From Streptomyces viridiviolaceus (lineage in GTDB: Bacteria; Actinomycetota; Actinomycetes; Streptomycetales; Streptomycetaceae): 64,000 nt of DNA. This document shows, one piece after another, positions 48,864-56,406 of the stretch. Numbering within the stretch: the first letter of the stretch is position 1; the number at the start of each line of letters is the position of its first letter. The notes beneath the pieces were generated by a model, which saw nothing but the letters and a program-made list of their open reading frames with translations, did not search any database and was not told where the DNA came from. The stretch is taken from the NCBI RefSeq assembly GCF_014650995.1, contig NZ_BMWA01000028.1:1-64000 (forward strand). The letters are read 5' to 3'. Both the position numbers and the translations under genes were made by a program.

Positions 48864-49325
48864 CTATCGCACGGGGAGGGACCGCCCGTGCTCGGCGGCG
48901 GGACGCGGCCCGCGGATGCGGCGCTCCGTCTCCTCGATGGGCACGTCGTCGATGCTCGCCTCCCGACGGGTCATCAGACCGTGCTCGTCGAACTCCCACA
49001 TCTCGTTGCCGTAGGAGCGCCACCACTGGCCGTCGAGGTCGCGGCACTCGTACTGGAAGCGGACCGCGATGCGGTTGCCGTCGAAGGCCCACAGGTCCTT
49101 GCGCAGCGCGTACTCCCGCTCGCGGGCCCACTTGGCGGTGAGGAACTCGACGATCCGGTCCCGGCCCGTCAGGAAGGTGTCGCGGTTGCGCCAGACCGAG
49201 TCCTCGGAGTAGGCGAGCGCCACCCGGTGGGGGTCGCGGGTGTTCCAGGCGTCCTCGGCGGCCTGGACCTTGCGTGCGGCGGTCTCGCGGGTGAACGGCG
49301 GCAGGGGCGGGCGGTCGGTCGTCAT
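48864..49325 (-). CDS. DUF1348/NTF2-like small protein
   Basis: The protein has 153 aa from ATG 49325 with GAGG 10 bases upstream. Strong DUF1348 patterns: PLPPFTRETAARKVQAAEDA, WNTRDPHRVALAYSEDSVWR, NRDTFLTGRDRIVEFLTAKW, FDGNRIAVRFQYECRDLDGQ and WWRSYGNEMWEFDEHGLMTR. This family is a SnoaL-like fold often co-located with TetR regulators. Here it is divergent from a frameshifted TetR gene and controlled by two palindromes. The function is unknown, possibly stress- or xenobiotic-related. Confidence 0.87.
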   Translation of the reverse strand: MTTDRPPLPPFTRETAARKVQAAEDAWNTRDPHRVALAYSEDSVWRNRDTFLTGRDRIVEFLTAKWAREREYALRKDLWAFDGNRIAVRFQYECRDLDGQWWRSYGNEMWEFDEHGLMTRREASIDDVPIEETERRIRGPRPAAEHGRSLPVR

Positions 49326-49350
49326 GGGTGAACCTCCGGACGCTGCAGGG

Positions 49351-49366
49351 GAGAACCAGCGTTCTC
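49351..49366. promoter_or_regulatory. Operator 1, GAGAAC-N4-GTTCTC
   Basis: A 16-bp inverted repeat GAGAACCAGCGTTCTC lies 26 bp before the DUF1348-type gene start. It shares the arms with a second site 36 bp away. Likely binding site of the TetR protein encoded (now broken) at 49424. Confidence 0.7.
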
Positions 49367-49386
49367 CCGTGAGGCTGCCACCGTAG

Positions 49387-49402
49387 GAGAACGTTCGTTC
49401 TC
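49387..49402. promoter_or_regulatory. Operator 2, GAGAACG-TT-CGTTCTC
   Basis: A 16-bp inverted repeat GAGAACGTTCGTTCTC, 22 bp before the ATG at 49424 and identical in arms to operator 1. The two centres are 36 bp apart. Confidence 0.75.
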
Positions 49403-49423
49403 GGGTCAAGGAAGGGTCCTGAA

Positions 49424-49967
49424 ATGGACAGCGAGGTCGCCCGGGAGCGGGCGCCGGACGCCGCCGAGAGGCTCTTCTCCGCGCGGGCCGTCCAGTCGGT
49501 CGGCACGGACGACGTCCGGGGCGCCTCCGGCGTCTCGCTCAAGCGGCTCCACCAGCTCTTCCCGGCCACGGAACAACGGGCGGAGGCGTGTCTGCAGCGC
49601 CGCGACGTGCGCCGGCGGGGGGCGGCTCGCGCAGTACGTCGACCGGCACGAGGAGCCGGACGCACGGATCCTGGCCGTCTTCGACCGGCTCGGGCAGTGG
49701 TTCGAGGAACCGGACTTCCGCGGCTGCGCGTGGATCAACGCCTACGGCGAACTGGGCGCCGTCTCCCCCCGGGTGGCGGACCAGGTGCGGGCCCACGAGC
49801 GGGCGTTGCGGGAATTCCTCGACGGACTGGTGGCCGACGCGCGCCTGCCGGCGGCGACGGGCGGGCCATTGTTCCTGCCGGTCGAGGGCGCCATGGTCAC
49901 CGCGGGGATCACGGGCAGCCCGCGGCCCGCGCGTGAGGCGGCGCGGTCGCCGCTGCGCACCGACTGA
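49424..49967 (+). pseudogene. Frameshifted TetR-family regulator
   Basis: The N-terminal half in one frame is a TetR DNA-binding domain (MDSEVARERAPDAAERLFSA, VQSVGTDDVRGASGVSLKRL, HQLFPATEQRAEACLQRRDV). After about 49620 the remaining protein reads only in the next frame: LAQYVDRHEEPDARILAVFD, GQWFEEPDFRGCAWINAYGE, VADQVRAHERALREFLDGLV, ending SPLRTD and TGA at 49967. One frame change near 49615-49625 (in a GGGGGGCGGC tract) joins them; the corrected protein is about 180 aa. A G-run slip or a sequencing error explains it. Confidence 0.75.
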
Positions 49968-50002
49968 CCGGCGGGCGGCGCGCCGGAGGACCTGGCCGGG
50001 TG

Positions 50003-50215
50003 TCAGTTCACCGGCTCCGGCACGGTGATGGCGCCCACGGGGCAGGCCCGTGCCGCCTCCCGCACCAGCGGGCTGCCCTCGCCGCCCTCCCGGCCGGGCA
50101 GCACGGTGCCGTAGCCGTCGTCGTCCAGGGTGAACACGTCCGGGGCGGTCAGGGCGCACTGGCCCGCGCCGACGCAGAGGTCCTTGTCGATGCCGATGCG
50201 TGCGTCGCTGTGCAT
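50003..50215 (-). CDS. Ferredoxin, 3Fe-4S type
   Basis: The protein has 70 aa. ATG 50215. Cluster ligands C14, C20 and C58 (LCVGAGQCALTAPDVFTLDD and AARACPVGAI): the Cys normally between C14 and C20 is absent, giving the 3Fe-4S arrangement used by P450-partner ferredoxins in Streptomyces. It transfers electrons from a ferredoxin reductase to oxygenases. No P450 is adjacent; the nearest lies at 59295, so the partner is not evident. Confidence 0.87.
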   Translation of the reverse strand: MHSDARIGIDKDLCVGAGQCALTAPDVFTLDDDGYGTVLPGREGGEGSPLVREAARACPVGAITVPEPVN

Positions 50216-50416
50216 GTCCGGAGCCTGCTACCGGGCCGCGGGAAGTTCCAGCACCCCCTGCGCCGTGTCGCCCGTTCGCGGGGGCGGCGCGGTGACGCGC
50301 GGGGTGATCGCGTCGGTGCCGGGCCGGGGACGGATGGGGTATGGATGGAATTCGCACGCGGCAGTGTTGAATGACGGTGCCGGTCAGCCGTACGACCCGA
50401 CGATGGGACGGATGCC

Positions 50417-50866
50417 ATGCCTCTTGAGGGCGAGTACGAACCCAGCCCGACGCAGTGGGTGCGCGAGCAGGTGGAGCTCTACGAGAGCTCCGGCGGCACG
50501 AAGGGGACGACCCTGATGGACACGGGCATGCCCGTGATCGTGCTGACCACCCGGGGCGCCCGGAGCGGCAAGATCCGCAAGACGCCGCTGATGCGCGTCG
50601 AGCACGAGGGAAGGTACGCGGTGGTCGCCTCCCTGGGCGGCGCGCCCAAGCACCCGGTCTGGTACTACAACGTCAAGAGCGATCCCCACGTGGAGCTCCA
50701 GGACGGGCCGGTGAAGCAGGACATGACGGCCCGTGAGGTCACGGGGACGGAGAAGGCCGAGTGGTGGGAGCGTGCCGTCGCCGCCTATCCGCCGTACGCC
50801 GACTACCAGAAGAAGACGGACCGGGAGATCCCGGTCTTCGTCCTGGAACCGGCCGCCGGACACTGA
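50417..50866 (+). CDS. Deazaflavin (F420)-dependent Ddn-family nitroreductase-like protein
   Basis: The protein has 149 aa from ATG 50417. Ddn-family split barrel: SPTQWVREQVELYESSGGTK, VIVLTTRGARSGKIRKTPLM (the cofactor-binding RxGxxSGxxRxTPL pattern), EGRYAVVASLGGAPKHPVWY, YNVKSDPHVELQDGPVKQD and KAEWWERAVAAYPPYADYQKKT. Members use F420H2 to reduce quinones or nitro compounds. A hairpin lies after the gene, between it and the convergent cation transporter gene. Confidence 0.88.
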   Translation: MPLEGEYEPSPTQWVREQVELYESSGGTKGTTLMDTGMPVIVLTTRGARSGKIRKTPLMRVEHEGRYAVVASLGGAPKHPVWYYNVKSDPHVELQDGPVKQDMTAREVTGTEKAEWWERAVAAYPPYADYQKKTDREIPVFVLEPAAGH

Positions 50867-50888
50867 CCGCCGCGACGGGGAGGATTCC

Positions 50889-50918
50889 GCGGGCGCGCGT
50901 GCATGGACCGGCGCCCGC
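50889..50918. terminator. Possible hairpin terminator between convergent genes
   Basis: GCGGGCGC (50889-50896) and GCGCCCGC (50911-50918) can pair around a 14-base loop, between the Ddn-type gene ending at 50866 and the transporter gene ending at 50933. The stem is GC-only and the loop is long, so it is a moderate candidate. Confidence 0.45.
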
Positions 50919-50932
50919 AGGGCAGACGGAGG

Positions 50933-52027
50933 TCAGGCCCCGCCGCGTTCCCCCGTCGCGGCGGGGCTCTCCGCTGCCTCCTGTGCGGGCCGGTCGGTCA
51001 CGTCCAGGAAGATCTGCCGCGCCTCGGGAACGGTGCGCGCGATGGACCGCTTGATGCGCACGGCGACCTCCTCGACCCGTTCGCTGTCCAGACCGGGCAC
51101 CAGGTCGACACGGGCGGCCACCAGGGCGGAGTCGAGGCCCGTCTTCATCGTGAACAGGGCCTCGACGCTGTCGATCTCCGGCTGCGCCCGGAGCAGGGAG
51201 CGGATCCGTGCGGTCGCCTCCGGATCGGCGGCCTCGCCGATCAGCTGGTCGCGGGCCTCGCGGCCCAGCCGGTAGGCGACGTACACCAGCAGGACGCCGA
51301 TGGCCAGCGAGGCGCACGCCTCCCACACCACCTGCCCGGTCACCATGTGCAGCACCATGCCGATCGCGGCGAGGGTCACGCCGAGCACCGCGGTGCCGTC
51401 CTCGGCGACGACCGTGCGCAGCGCCGGGTCGCGCAGCCCGGCGGACGCCCCGCCCTGCTTGCGCACCTGGTGCAGGGCGCGCAGCAAGGAGGCGCCCTCG
51501 GCGAGGAAGGCGACGCCGAGCACGACCAGCCCGGCCACGTAGCCGCCGAGCTTCTCCTGCGCTCCCGTGTGCAGGGCCTCGACGCCCTGGAAGAACGAGA
51601 AGCAGCCGCCCATCACGAAGATCCCGACGGCTGCCAGGAGCGACCAGAAGAACCGCTCCTTGCCGTAGCCGAAGGGATGCCGCCGGTCGGCCGGGCGGCT
51701 GCTGCGGCGCAGGGCGGCGAGGAGGAAGACCTCGTTCATGCTGTCGGCCACCGAGTGCGCCGCCTCGGAGAGCAGGGCCGGCGATCCGGCGGCGAAGCCG
51801 CCGACCGCCTTGGCGGCCGCGATCACCAGGTTGGCCGCCAGGGCCACCAGCACGGTGACGCGTGTCCTGCGGTCCGTCTTCCCGTCCGGCCCGCCCCCGG
51901 GCCGCCGGTCCGCTTTCGGCTCCTGCTCCCCCTCCCTTTCGGTCCGTGTGTCCGGCTGTCGGTCCGTCTTCCCGTTCGAGGATGTCCCGCTCACGATTCG
52001 CCGACTGCCCCGGCCCACGCTGCTCAC
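50933..52027 (-). CDS. Cation diffusion facilitator (CDF) transporter
   Basis: The protein has 364 aa, GTG at 52027; GTG 51994 (giving MSGTSSNGKTDRQ) also fits. After a charged, disordered N-terminus the CDF signature begins: RVTVLVALAANLVIAAAKAV, GGFAAGSPALLSEAAHSVAD with the conserved metal-site Asp residues (HSVADSMNEV), and a YGYGK-like GYGKERFFWSLL. About six TM helices follow, then a C-terminal cytoplasmic domain (TMKTGLDSALVAARVDLVPG). Exports divalent cations (Zn, Co, Fe or Mn) in exchange for protons; the metal cannot be told. Confidence 0.85.
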   Translation of the reverse strand: MSSVGRGSRRIVSGTSSNGKTDRQPDTRTEREGEQEPKADRRPGGGPDGKTDRRTRVTVLVALAANLVIAAAKAVGGFAAGSPALLSEAAHSVADSMNEVFLLAALRRSSRPADRRHPFGYGKERFFWSLLAAVGIFVMGGCFSFFQGVEALHTGAQEKLGGYVAGLVVLGVAFLAEGASLLRALHQVRKQGGASAGLRDPALRTVVAEDGTAVLGVTLAAIGMVLHMVTGQVVWEACASLAIGVLLVYVAYRLGREARDQLIGEAADPEATARIRSLLRAQPEIDSVEALFTMKTGLDSALVAARVDLVPGLDSERVEEVAVRIKRSIARTVPEARQIFLDVTDRPAQEAAESPAATGERGGA

Positions 52028-52115
52028 ACCCGCCTTGTGGGTGGCTCACCAGTGCCGACGGCCGAAAACGGGGAACGCGTCCACCAGGGCACACGACGAC
52101 CGGAGGGCAGCGGAC

Positions 52116-53141
52116 ATGAGTGGCGACGGCGGGGAGTCCGGCAACAGCGCGTACGGCAGGAAGGCGTTCAAGCGGTCCAGGAGTCATTTCGCGGACCGGA
52201 TCACCGCGGACGGCCGCGACGGCTGGCCGGTGGAGGCGGGCCGCTACCGTCTGGTGGTCAGCCGCGCCTGTCCGTGGGCGAGCCGGGCCCTGGTCTCACG
52301 GCGGCTGCTGGGGCTGGAGGACGCGCTGTCCCTGGCGATCGCCGATCCGATCCAGGACGACCGCAGCTGGCGGTTCACGCTGGACCCGGACGGCCGTGAC
52401 CCGGTCCTCGGCATCCGCTTCCTCAGCGAGGCGTACGACCGGCGGGAGACCGGGTACCCGGGCGGGGTGAGCGTGCCGGCGATCGTGGACGTGCCCAGCG
52501 GCAGGCTGGTCACCAACGACTTCCAGCAGATCACCCTGGACCTCGCGACCGAGTGGACCGCCCTGCACCGGGCCGGGGCGCCCGACCTGTATCCGGAGGC
52601 ACTGCGCGACGAGATCGACGAGGTCATGGCGGGCGTCTACCAGGACGTCAACAACGGCGTGTACCGGGCGGGCTTCGCCACCGGCCAGGAGGAGTACGAG
52701 GCGGCCTGCACGGGCGTGTTCCGGCGGCTTGAGCAGCTGACGCCGAGGCTCGAACGGCAGCGTTATCTGGTCGGTGACACCATCACCGAGGCGGACATCC
52801 GGCTGTTCACCACGCTGGTCCGCTTCGACGCGGTCTACCACGGTCACTTCAAGTGCAACCGCTGGAAGCTGACGGAGAATCCGGTGCTGTGGGCCTACGT
52901 CCGTGACCTCTTCCAGACGCCCGGCTTCGGCGACACCGTCGACTTCGACCACATCAAGCGCCACTACTACCAGGTGCACACCGGCATCAACCCGACCGCC
53001 GTCGTACCGCTCGGCCCGGACCTGTCCGGCTGGCTCACGCCCCATCACCGCGAGGAGCTGGGCGGCCGGCCGTTCGGCGAGGGGACACCGCCGAAGCCGG
53101 TCCGCGCCGACGAGGAGGTCCCGGCGCGGGGCAGGCCCTGA
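52116..53141 (+). CDS. Glutathionyl-hydroquinone reductase-like GST (ECM4/YqjG family)
   Basis: The protein has 341 aa from ATG 52116. Thioredoxin-fold N-domain with the catalytic Cys52 in SRACPWASRAL, LGIRFLSEAYDRRETGYPGG, VSVPAIVDVPSGRLVTND, and an all-helical C-domain with DEVMAGVYQDVNNGVYRAGF, RYLVGDTITEADIRLFTTLV and FKCNRWKLTENPVLWAYVRD, all diagnostic of ECM4-type enzymes. In actinobacteria lacking glutathione the thiol is probably mycothiol. The gene is divergent from the CDF transporter, with an 88-bp gap to its GTG at 52027. Confidence 0.9.
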   Translation: MSGDGGESGNSAYGRKAFKRSRSHFADRITADGRDGWPVEAGRYRLVVSRACPWASRALVSRRLLGLEDALSLAIADPIQDDRSWRFTLDPDGRDPVLGIRFLSEAYDRRETGYPGGVSVPAIVDVPSGRLVTNDFQQITLDLATEWTALHRAGAPDLYPEALRDEIDEVMAGVYQDVNNGVYRAGFATGQEEYEAACTGVFRRLEQLTPRLERQRYLVGDTITEADIRLFTTLVRFDAVYHGHFKCNRWKLTENPVLWAYVRDLFQTPGFGDTVDFDHIKRHYYQVHTGINPTAVVPLGPDLSGWLTPHHREELGGRPFGEGTPPKPVRADEEVPARGRP

Positions 53142-53190
53142 GCGCCACCTCCCCGGCCCCCGATTCGCTCACCGACCGAAGGAGATTTCC

Positions 53191-53490
53191 GTGGGCAAGA
53201 AAAAGAAGAAGCTCTCCCTCGCCTACAAGCCCGTCGGCTTCGTGCTGGGCTGGGCGGGCGGCGCGCTGGCCGGGATGGCCTTCCAGAAGACGTGGAAGGT
53301 GATCCGGCACGAGGACGACGCGCCCGACGCGCTGGACCCGGACCGCGGCTGGGGGGAGATCCTGCTGGCCGCCGCGGTCCAGGGCGCCATCTTCGCGGTG
53401 GTGCGCAGCGCCGTGGACCGTACCGGTGCCAAGGCCATCGCGCGCTCGACCGGTGTCTGGCCGACCAAGGAAGCGGGCGGGCGGGACTGA
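53191..53490 (+). CDS. DUF4235 small membrane protein
   Basis: The protein has 99 aa, GTG 53191 with GAAGGAG upstream. A Lys-rich start (MGKKKKKLSLAYKPVGFVLG) is followed by two hydrophobic segments (FVLGWAGGALAGMAF and ILLAAAVQGAIFAVV), with KAIARSTGVWP at the end. It matches actinobacterial DUF4235 proteins, thought to be envelope-associated. Co-directional with the GST gene, 49 bp apart. A large hairpin follows between it and the convergent VOC gene. Confidence 0.82.
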   Translation: MGKKKKKLSLAYKPVGFVLGWAGGALAGMAFQKTWKVIRHEDDAPDALDPDRGWGEILLAAAVQGAIFAVVRSAVDRTGAKAIARSTGVWPTKEAGGRD

Positions 53491-53522
53491 CCGCGGCCCG
53501 TCCCTCCCGCCGCACCCCGTCC

Positions 53523-53568
53523 CCGACGGCACCCGGGCAGGGCCTCAGCCCTGCTTGGGTGCCGTCGG
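53523..53568. terminator. Long hairpin between convergent genes
   Basis: CCGACGGCACCC (53523-53534) and GGGTGCCGTCGG (53557-53568) pair perfectly over 12 bp; GCAGGGC and GCCCTGC inside extend the structure with a CTCA loop. It overlaps the last codons of the VOC gene and lies 32 bp after the DUF4235 stop, so it can serve both directions. Confidence 0.75.
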
Positions 53569-53937
53569 TGCCATGCGGCGCAGGGTGAAGGAGTGACCTG
53601 CCGGGTCGGCGAAGCCTCGCTCCTCGTACGGGCCCGGGGCGTCCTTCGCCTCCAGTGGGCGCCCGCCGAGCCCGACGACGCCGCGCTCGGCCTCGTCCAG
53701 GTCCTCCACCACGAAGTCCAGATGGGCCTGGAGGGAGTTCTCGGGGCGGGGCCAGCTGGGCGGGGTGGCGTTGACGTCCCGCCGGAACGCCATGCGGAAG
53801 CCGTCGACCCCCCTGATCTCGATCCGGTTGGCGCTCACGTCCGTCTGCCGCGCGCCCAGCAGCTCCGTGTAGAACTCGGCGAGCTTCTCGGGCTCGGCGC
53901 AGTCGAGCACCACGACGCCCGCGTTCACCAGTGCCAT
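53545..53937 (-). CDS. VOC-family (glyoxalase/bleomycin-resistance-like) protein
   Basis: The protein has 130 aa, ATG 53937. Vicinal-oxygen-chelate pattern of two beta-alpha-beta-beta-beta modules: ALVNAGVVVLDCAEPEKLAE, FYTELLGARQ, ENSLQAHLDFVVEDLDEAER and YEERGFADPAGHSFTLRRMA. Metal-ligand His appears in LQAHLDF and the final acid region is GFADPAGHSFTL. The group includes dioxygenase-like, resistance and unknown proteins. The substrate is not deducible. Confidence 0.87.
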   Translation of the reverse strand: MALVNAGVVVLDCAEPEKLAEFYTELLGARQTDVSANRIEIRGVDGFRMAFRRDVNATPPSWPRPENSLQAHLDFVVEDLDEAERGVVGLGGRPLEAKDAPGPYEERGFADPAGHSFTLRRMAPTAPKQG

Positions 53938-54016
53938 GTCTCCTCCGAAGGGTCACGGGGACGGGACGGTCGTGTCCCGTCGCCCCGTACCTTGCGGATA
54001 TCCCGGCCCGCCGGAT

Positions 54017-54739
54017 TCAGTCGGCCACCGGCCGCCGCTGAAACGCCGTCAGCCGTGCCGCGGCCGCGTCCAGCAGCAGCTCCAGGGCCGCGGGATAGGA
54101 GCTGCGCGGCATGTCGGCGACGAGGTGGCGCGCGGTCGCCGCGATGTTGGGGTGCGTGTCGGCGGGGAGCCGGACGTACGTCGCGCGCCACACGGACGCC
54201 TCCGCCGCGCGGGCGGGCCCGGGCAGGGCGGTGGAGGCCGAGTCGAGGGCGCCGAAGGCGAGGGTCTGGTCGACGAAGGCGTGGTAGATCCTCACCGCCT
54301 CCGCGTCGGGGAAGCCGGCGCCGCGCAGCACACCGAGGATGGCCTCCACGGCCTCGATCTCGTGCACGCGTCCGGTCACCCGGTAGGAGCTGAGGACGGC
54401 CGCCCGGGGGTGGGCGAGCGCCCCGGCGTGCATGCGCAGACCGAGCTCGCGCAGGTCGGCGCGCCAGTCACCGGTGGGGCTCCAGGTGCGCAGCGTACGG
54501 CCGATCAGTTCGTCGGCGATGGCGAGCATCAGGTCGTCGGTGTGCCGGAAGTAGCGGTAGAGCGAGCTGGGGTCGGCGCCGAGGGCCCGGCCGAGGCGGC
54601 GCACGGACAGGGCGTCGGCGCCGTGTTCCTCGATCAGGCGCAGGGCCGTGGCGACGATCAGTTCCTCCGACAGCACCACGCCCTGTTTGGTGGGCCGTCT
54701 GCGCCGCCGGGCGGCGGGCGGGACGACGCGCTCGGTCAT
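54017..54739 (-). CDS. TetR-family regulator, probable repressor of the adjacent permease operon
   Basis: The protein has 240 aa, ATG 54739. DNA-binding domain at about 22-72: LSEELIVATALRLIEEHGAD, ALSVRRLGRALGADPSSLYR, YFRHTDDLMLAIADELIG. The C-terminal ligand pocket (LRMHAGALAHPRAAVLSSYR, IYHAFVDQTLAFGAL) is typical of TetR_C-type regulators. It is divergent from the permease/amidohydrolase genes with 135 bp between, so those are the likely targets. No perfect operator stood out, but TTGACC-type and AACA/TGTT fragments occur near 54786-54806. Confidence 0.87.
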   Translation of the reverse strand: MTERVVPPAARRRRRPTKQGVVLSEELIVATALRLIEEHGADALSVRRLGRALGADPSSLYRYFRHTDDLMLAIADELIGRTLRTWSPTGDWRADLRELGLRMHAGALAHPRAAVLSSYRVTGRVHEIEAVEAILGVLRGAGFPDAEAVRIYHAFVDQTLAFGALDSASTALPGPARAAEASVWRATYVRLPADTHPNIAATARHLVADMPRSSYPAALELLLDAAAARLTAFQRRPVAD

Positions 54740-54874
54740 GACAAGCCTCCTCCGGTCCCGTGGACAGCTGTGCGCGCACCTTATGACAACACCGTTGACC
54801 TGTTAAGTGCCCGGGCAGTTTCATGTGCGGTCACCGGGGCCGACCGAGCCCCCTGGTGCGAGCGGAGATCCGGC

Positions 54875-56377
54875 ATGACCGACCAGCCCTACGGCAGCGA
54901 CCCACCGGCGCGGCCCGCACTGCGCAAGTCCCTCGGCGTGTTCGACGGCATCGCGATCGCCGCGTCCAGCACGGCCGCGACCACGAGCATCGGCATCGGC
55001 CTGGGGGTCACGGCCGGGGTGGTCGGGCTGCACCTGCCCGCGATCATGCTGCTGGCGTTCCTGCCGGTGCTGGGCATCGCGGGCGCCTACGCCCGGCTGA
55101 ACCGGGTGGAGCCGAACGCGGGCAACGGCTATGTGTGGGTGGGCCGTTCGCTCAGCCCCTGGCTCGGCTTCCTGGTCGGCTGGGTGAACATCGTGGCGAC
55201 GGTGGCCTTCCTCGCGTACACCACGGCGGTCACCGGGTCGGCGCTGATCCAGCTGGCCCAGGACGCCGGGCTGCGCCGCGTGGCCGGCCTCGTGCTCGAT
55301 CCGGGGTCGACGGCGCAGACCACCGCGCTGGGCATCGTGGTCCTGGCGGCGGTGACGCTGACCGCGGTGACGGGCGTGCGGACGGCGGCGCGGCTGCAGA
55401 CCGGGCTGCTGGTCTTCGAGTACGTGGTCCTGCTCGGCTTCTGCGGTTACGGCATCGTCACCGGCCCGCACCCCTTCAGCCTCTCCTGGTTCGACCCGTT
55501 CGCCATCCCGTCGGCGTCCGCGCTGGCGCAGGGGCTGTTGCTGACGGTGTTCTGCTACTGGGGTTTCGAGTCCGCGTTCAGCGTCAGCGAGGAGGTGCGC
55601 GACCCCCGGGACGCCTCCCGTGCCGGGACGATCACCCTGGTGACGATGCTGGGGCTGTTCCTGCTGGGCTCGGTCGCCTTCCAACGCGTGCTGTCCGAGG
55701 AGGAGTTGGTGGGCCACGGCGCCGAGGGGCTCGCGTACTTCGGGGAGCGGCTCGCCGCCCAGCCGCTGGCGGCGCTCCCGCTGGTGGCGCTGATGTTCTC
55801 GGCGGTCGCCTCGCTGCAGGCCGGGGTGATTCCGACGGCCCGGGCGATGTTCGCGATGAGCCGGGACCGTACGCTCGGGCCGGTGTGGTCCAGGGTCAGC
55901 GCGCGGTACGGGACACCGGCCGCCGGCACGCTGCTGATCGGCGCGCTGGCGACGGCGGTCGCGGCACTGGCCCTGGTCATCCCGCGCCTGGCCGACATGA
56001 TCATGGCGACGGTCAACGCCGTGGGGATCGTGGTCTCCCTGTCGTACGCGCTCACGGCGCTCGCGGCGGCCGTCCGCTTCCGTTCCCTGCTGCGCGAGGA
56101 CTGGCGGCAGGGGCTGCGCGCGGTGGTGCTGCCCGCGCTGAGCGCGGCCGCGCTGCTCGCCCTCGGCGGGTACCTCGGCTGGTCGTTCTACGACTCCGCC
56201 GACCACCTCGAGATCAGCCCGGACAACGGCTGGTTCCTGCTGCTCACTCCCCTGGTGATGATCGCGTCGGGCTTCGTGGCCGCCGCGTGGGCCAAGTGGG
56301 TGCGCAGATCGCCCTACTTCCGCACCGGCGAGGGCACCCCCGCCGACGCGCCCCGCCCGATTCCGACGCCTCAGTGA
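54875..56377 (+). CDS. APC-superfamily amino-acid/polyamine permease
   Basis: The protein has 500 aa, ATG 54875 with GCGGAG-type RBS. The 12-TM transporter carries the APC start (LRKSLGVFDGIAIAASSTAA, TTSIGIGLGVTAGVVGL), a GNGYVWVGR segment between TM2 and TM3, and FCYWGFESAFSVSEEVRDPR, the sixth-helix G-(F/Y)-E region where substrate binds. C-terminus ends after TM12 with a short charged tail. It is 29 bp upstream of the amidohydrolase gene, so it probably imports that enzyme's substrate. Confidence 0.88.
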   Translation: MTDQPYGSDPPARPALRKSLGVFDGIAIAASSTAATTSIGIGLGVTAGVVGLHLPAIMLLAFLPVLGIAGAYARLNRVEPNAGNGYVWVGRSLSPWLGFLVGWVNIVATVAFLAYTTAVTGSALIQLAQDAGLRRVAGLVLDPGSTAQTTALGIVVLAAVTLTAVTGVRTAARLQTGLLVFEYVVLLGFCGYGIVTGPHPFSLSWFDPFAIPSASALAQGLLLTVFCYWGFESAFSVSEEVRDPRDASRAGTITLVTMLGLFLLGSVAFQRVLSEEELVGHGAEGLAYFGERLAAQPLAALPLVALMFSAVASLQAGVIPTARAMFAMSRDRTLGPVWSRVSARYGTPAAGTLLIGALATAVAALALVIPRLADMIMATVNAVGIVVSLSYALTALAAAVRFRSLLREDWRQGLRAVVLPALSAAALLALGGYLGWSFYDSADHLEISPDNGWFLLLTPLVMIASGFVAAAWAKWVRRSPYFRTGEGTPADAPRPIPTPQ

Positions 56378-56406
56378 CCACACCCGTGTCCGACAAGGAA
56401 GTGACC

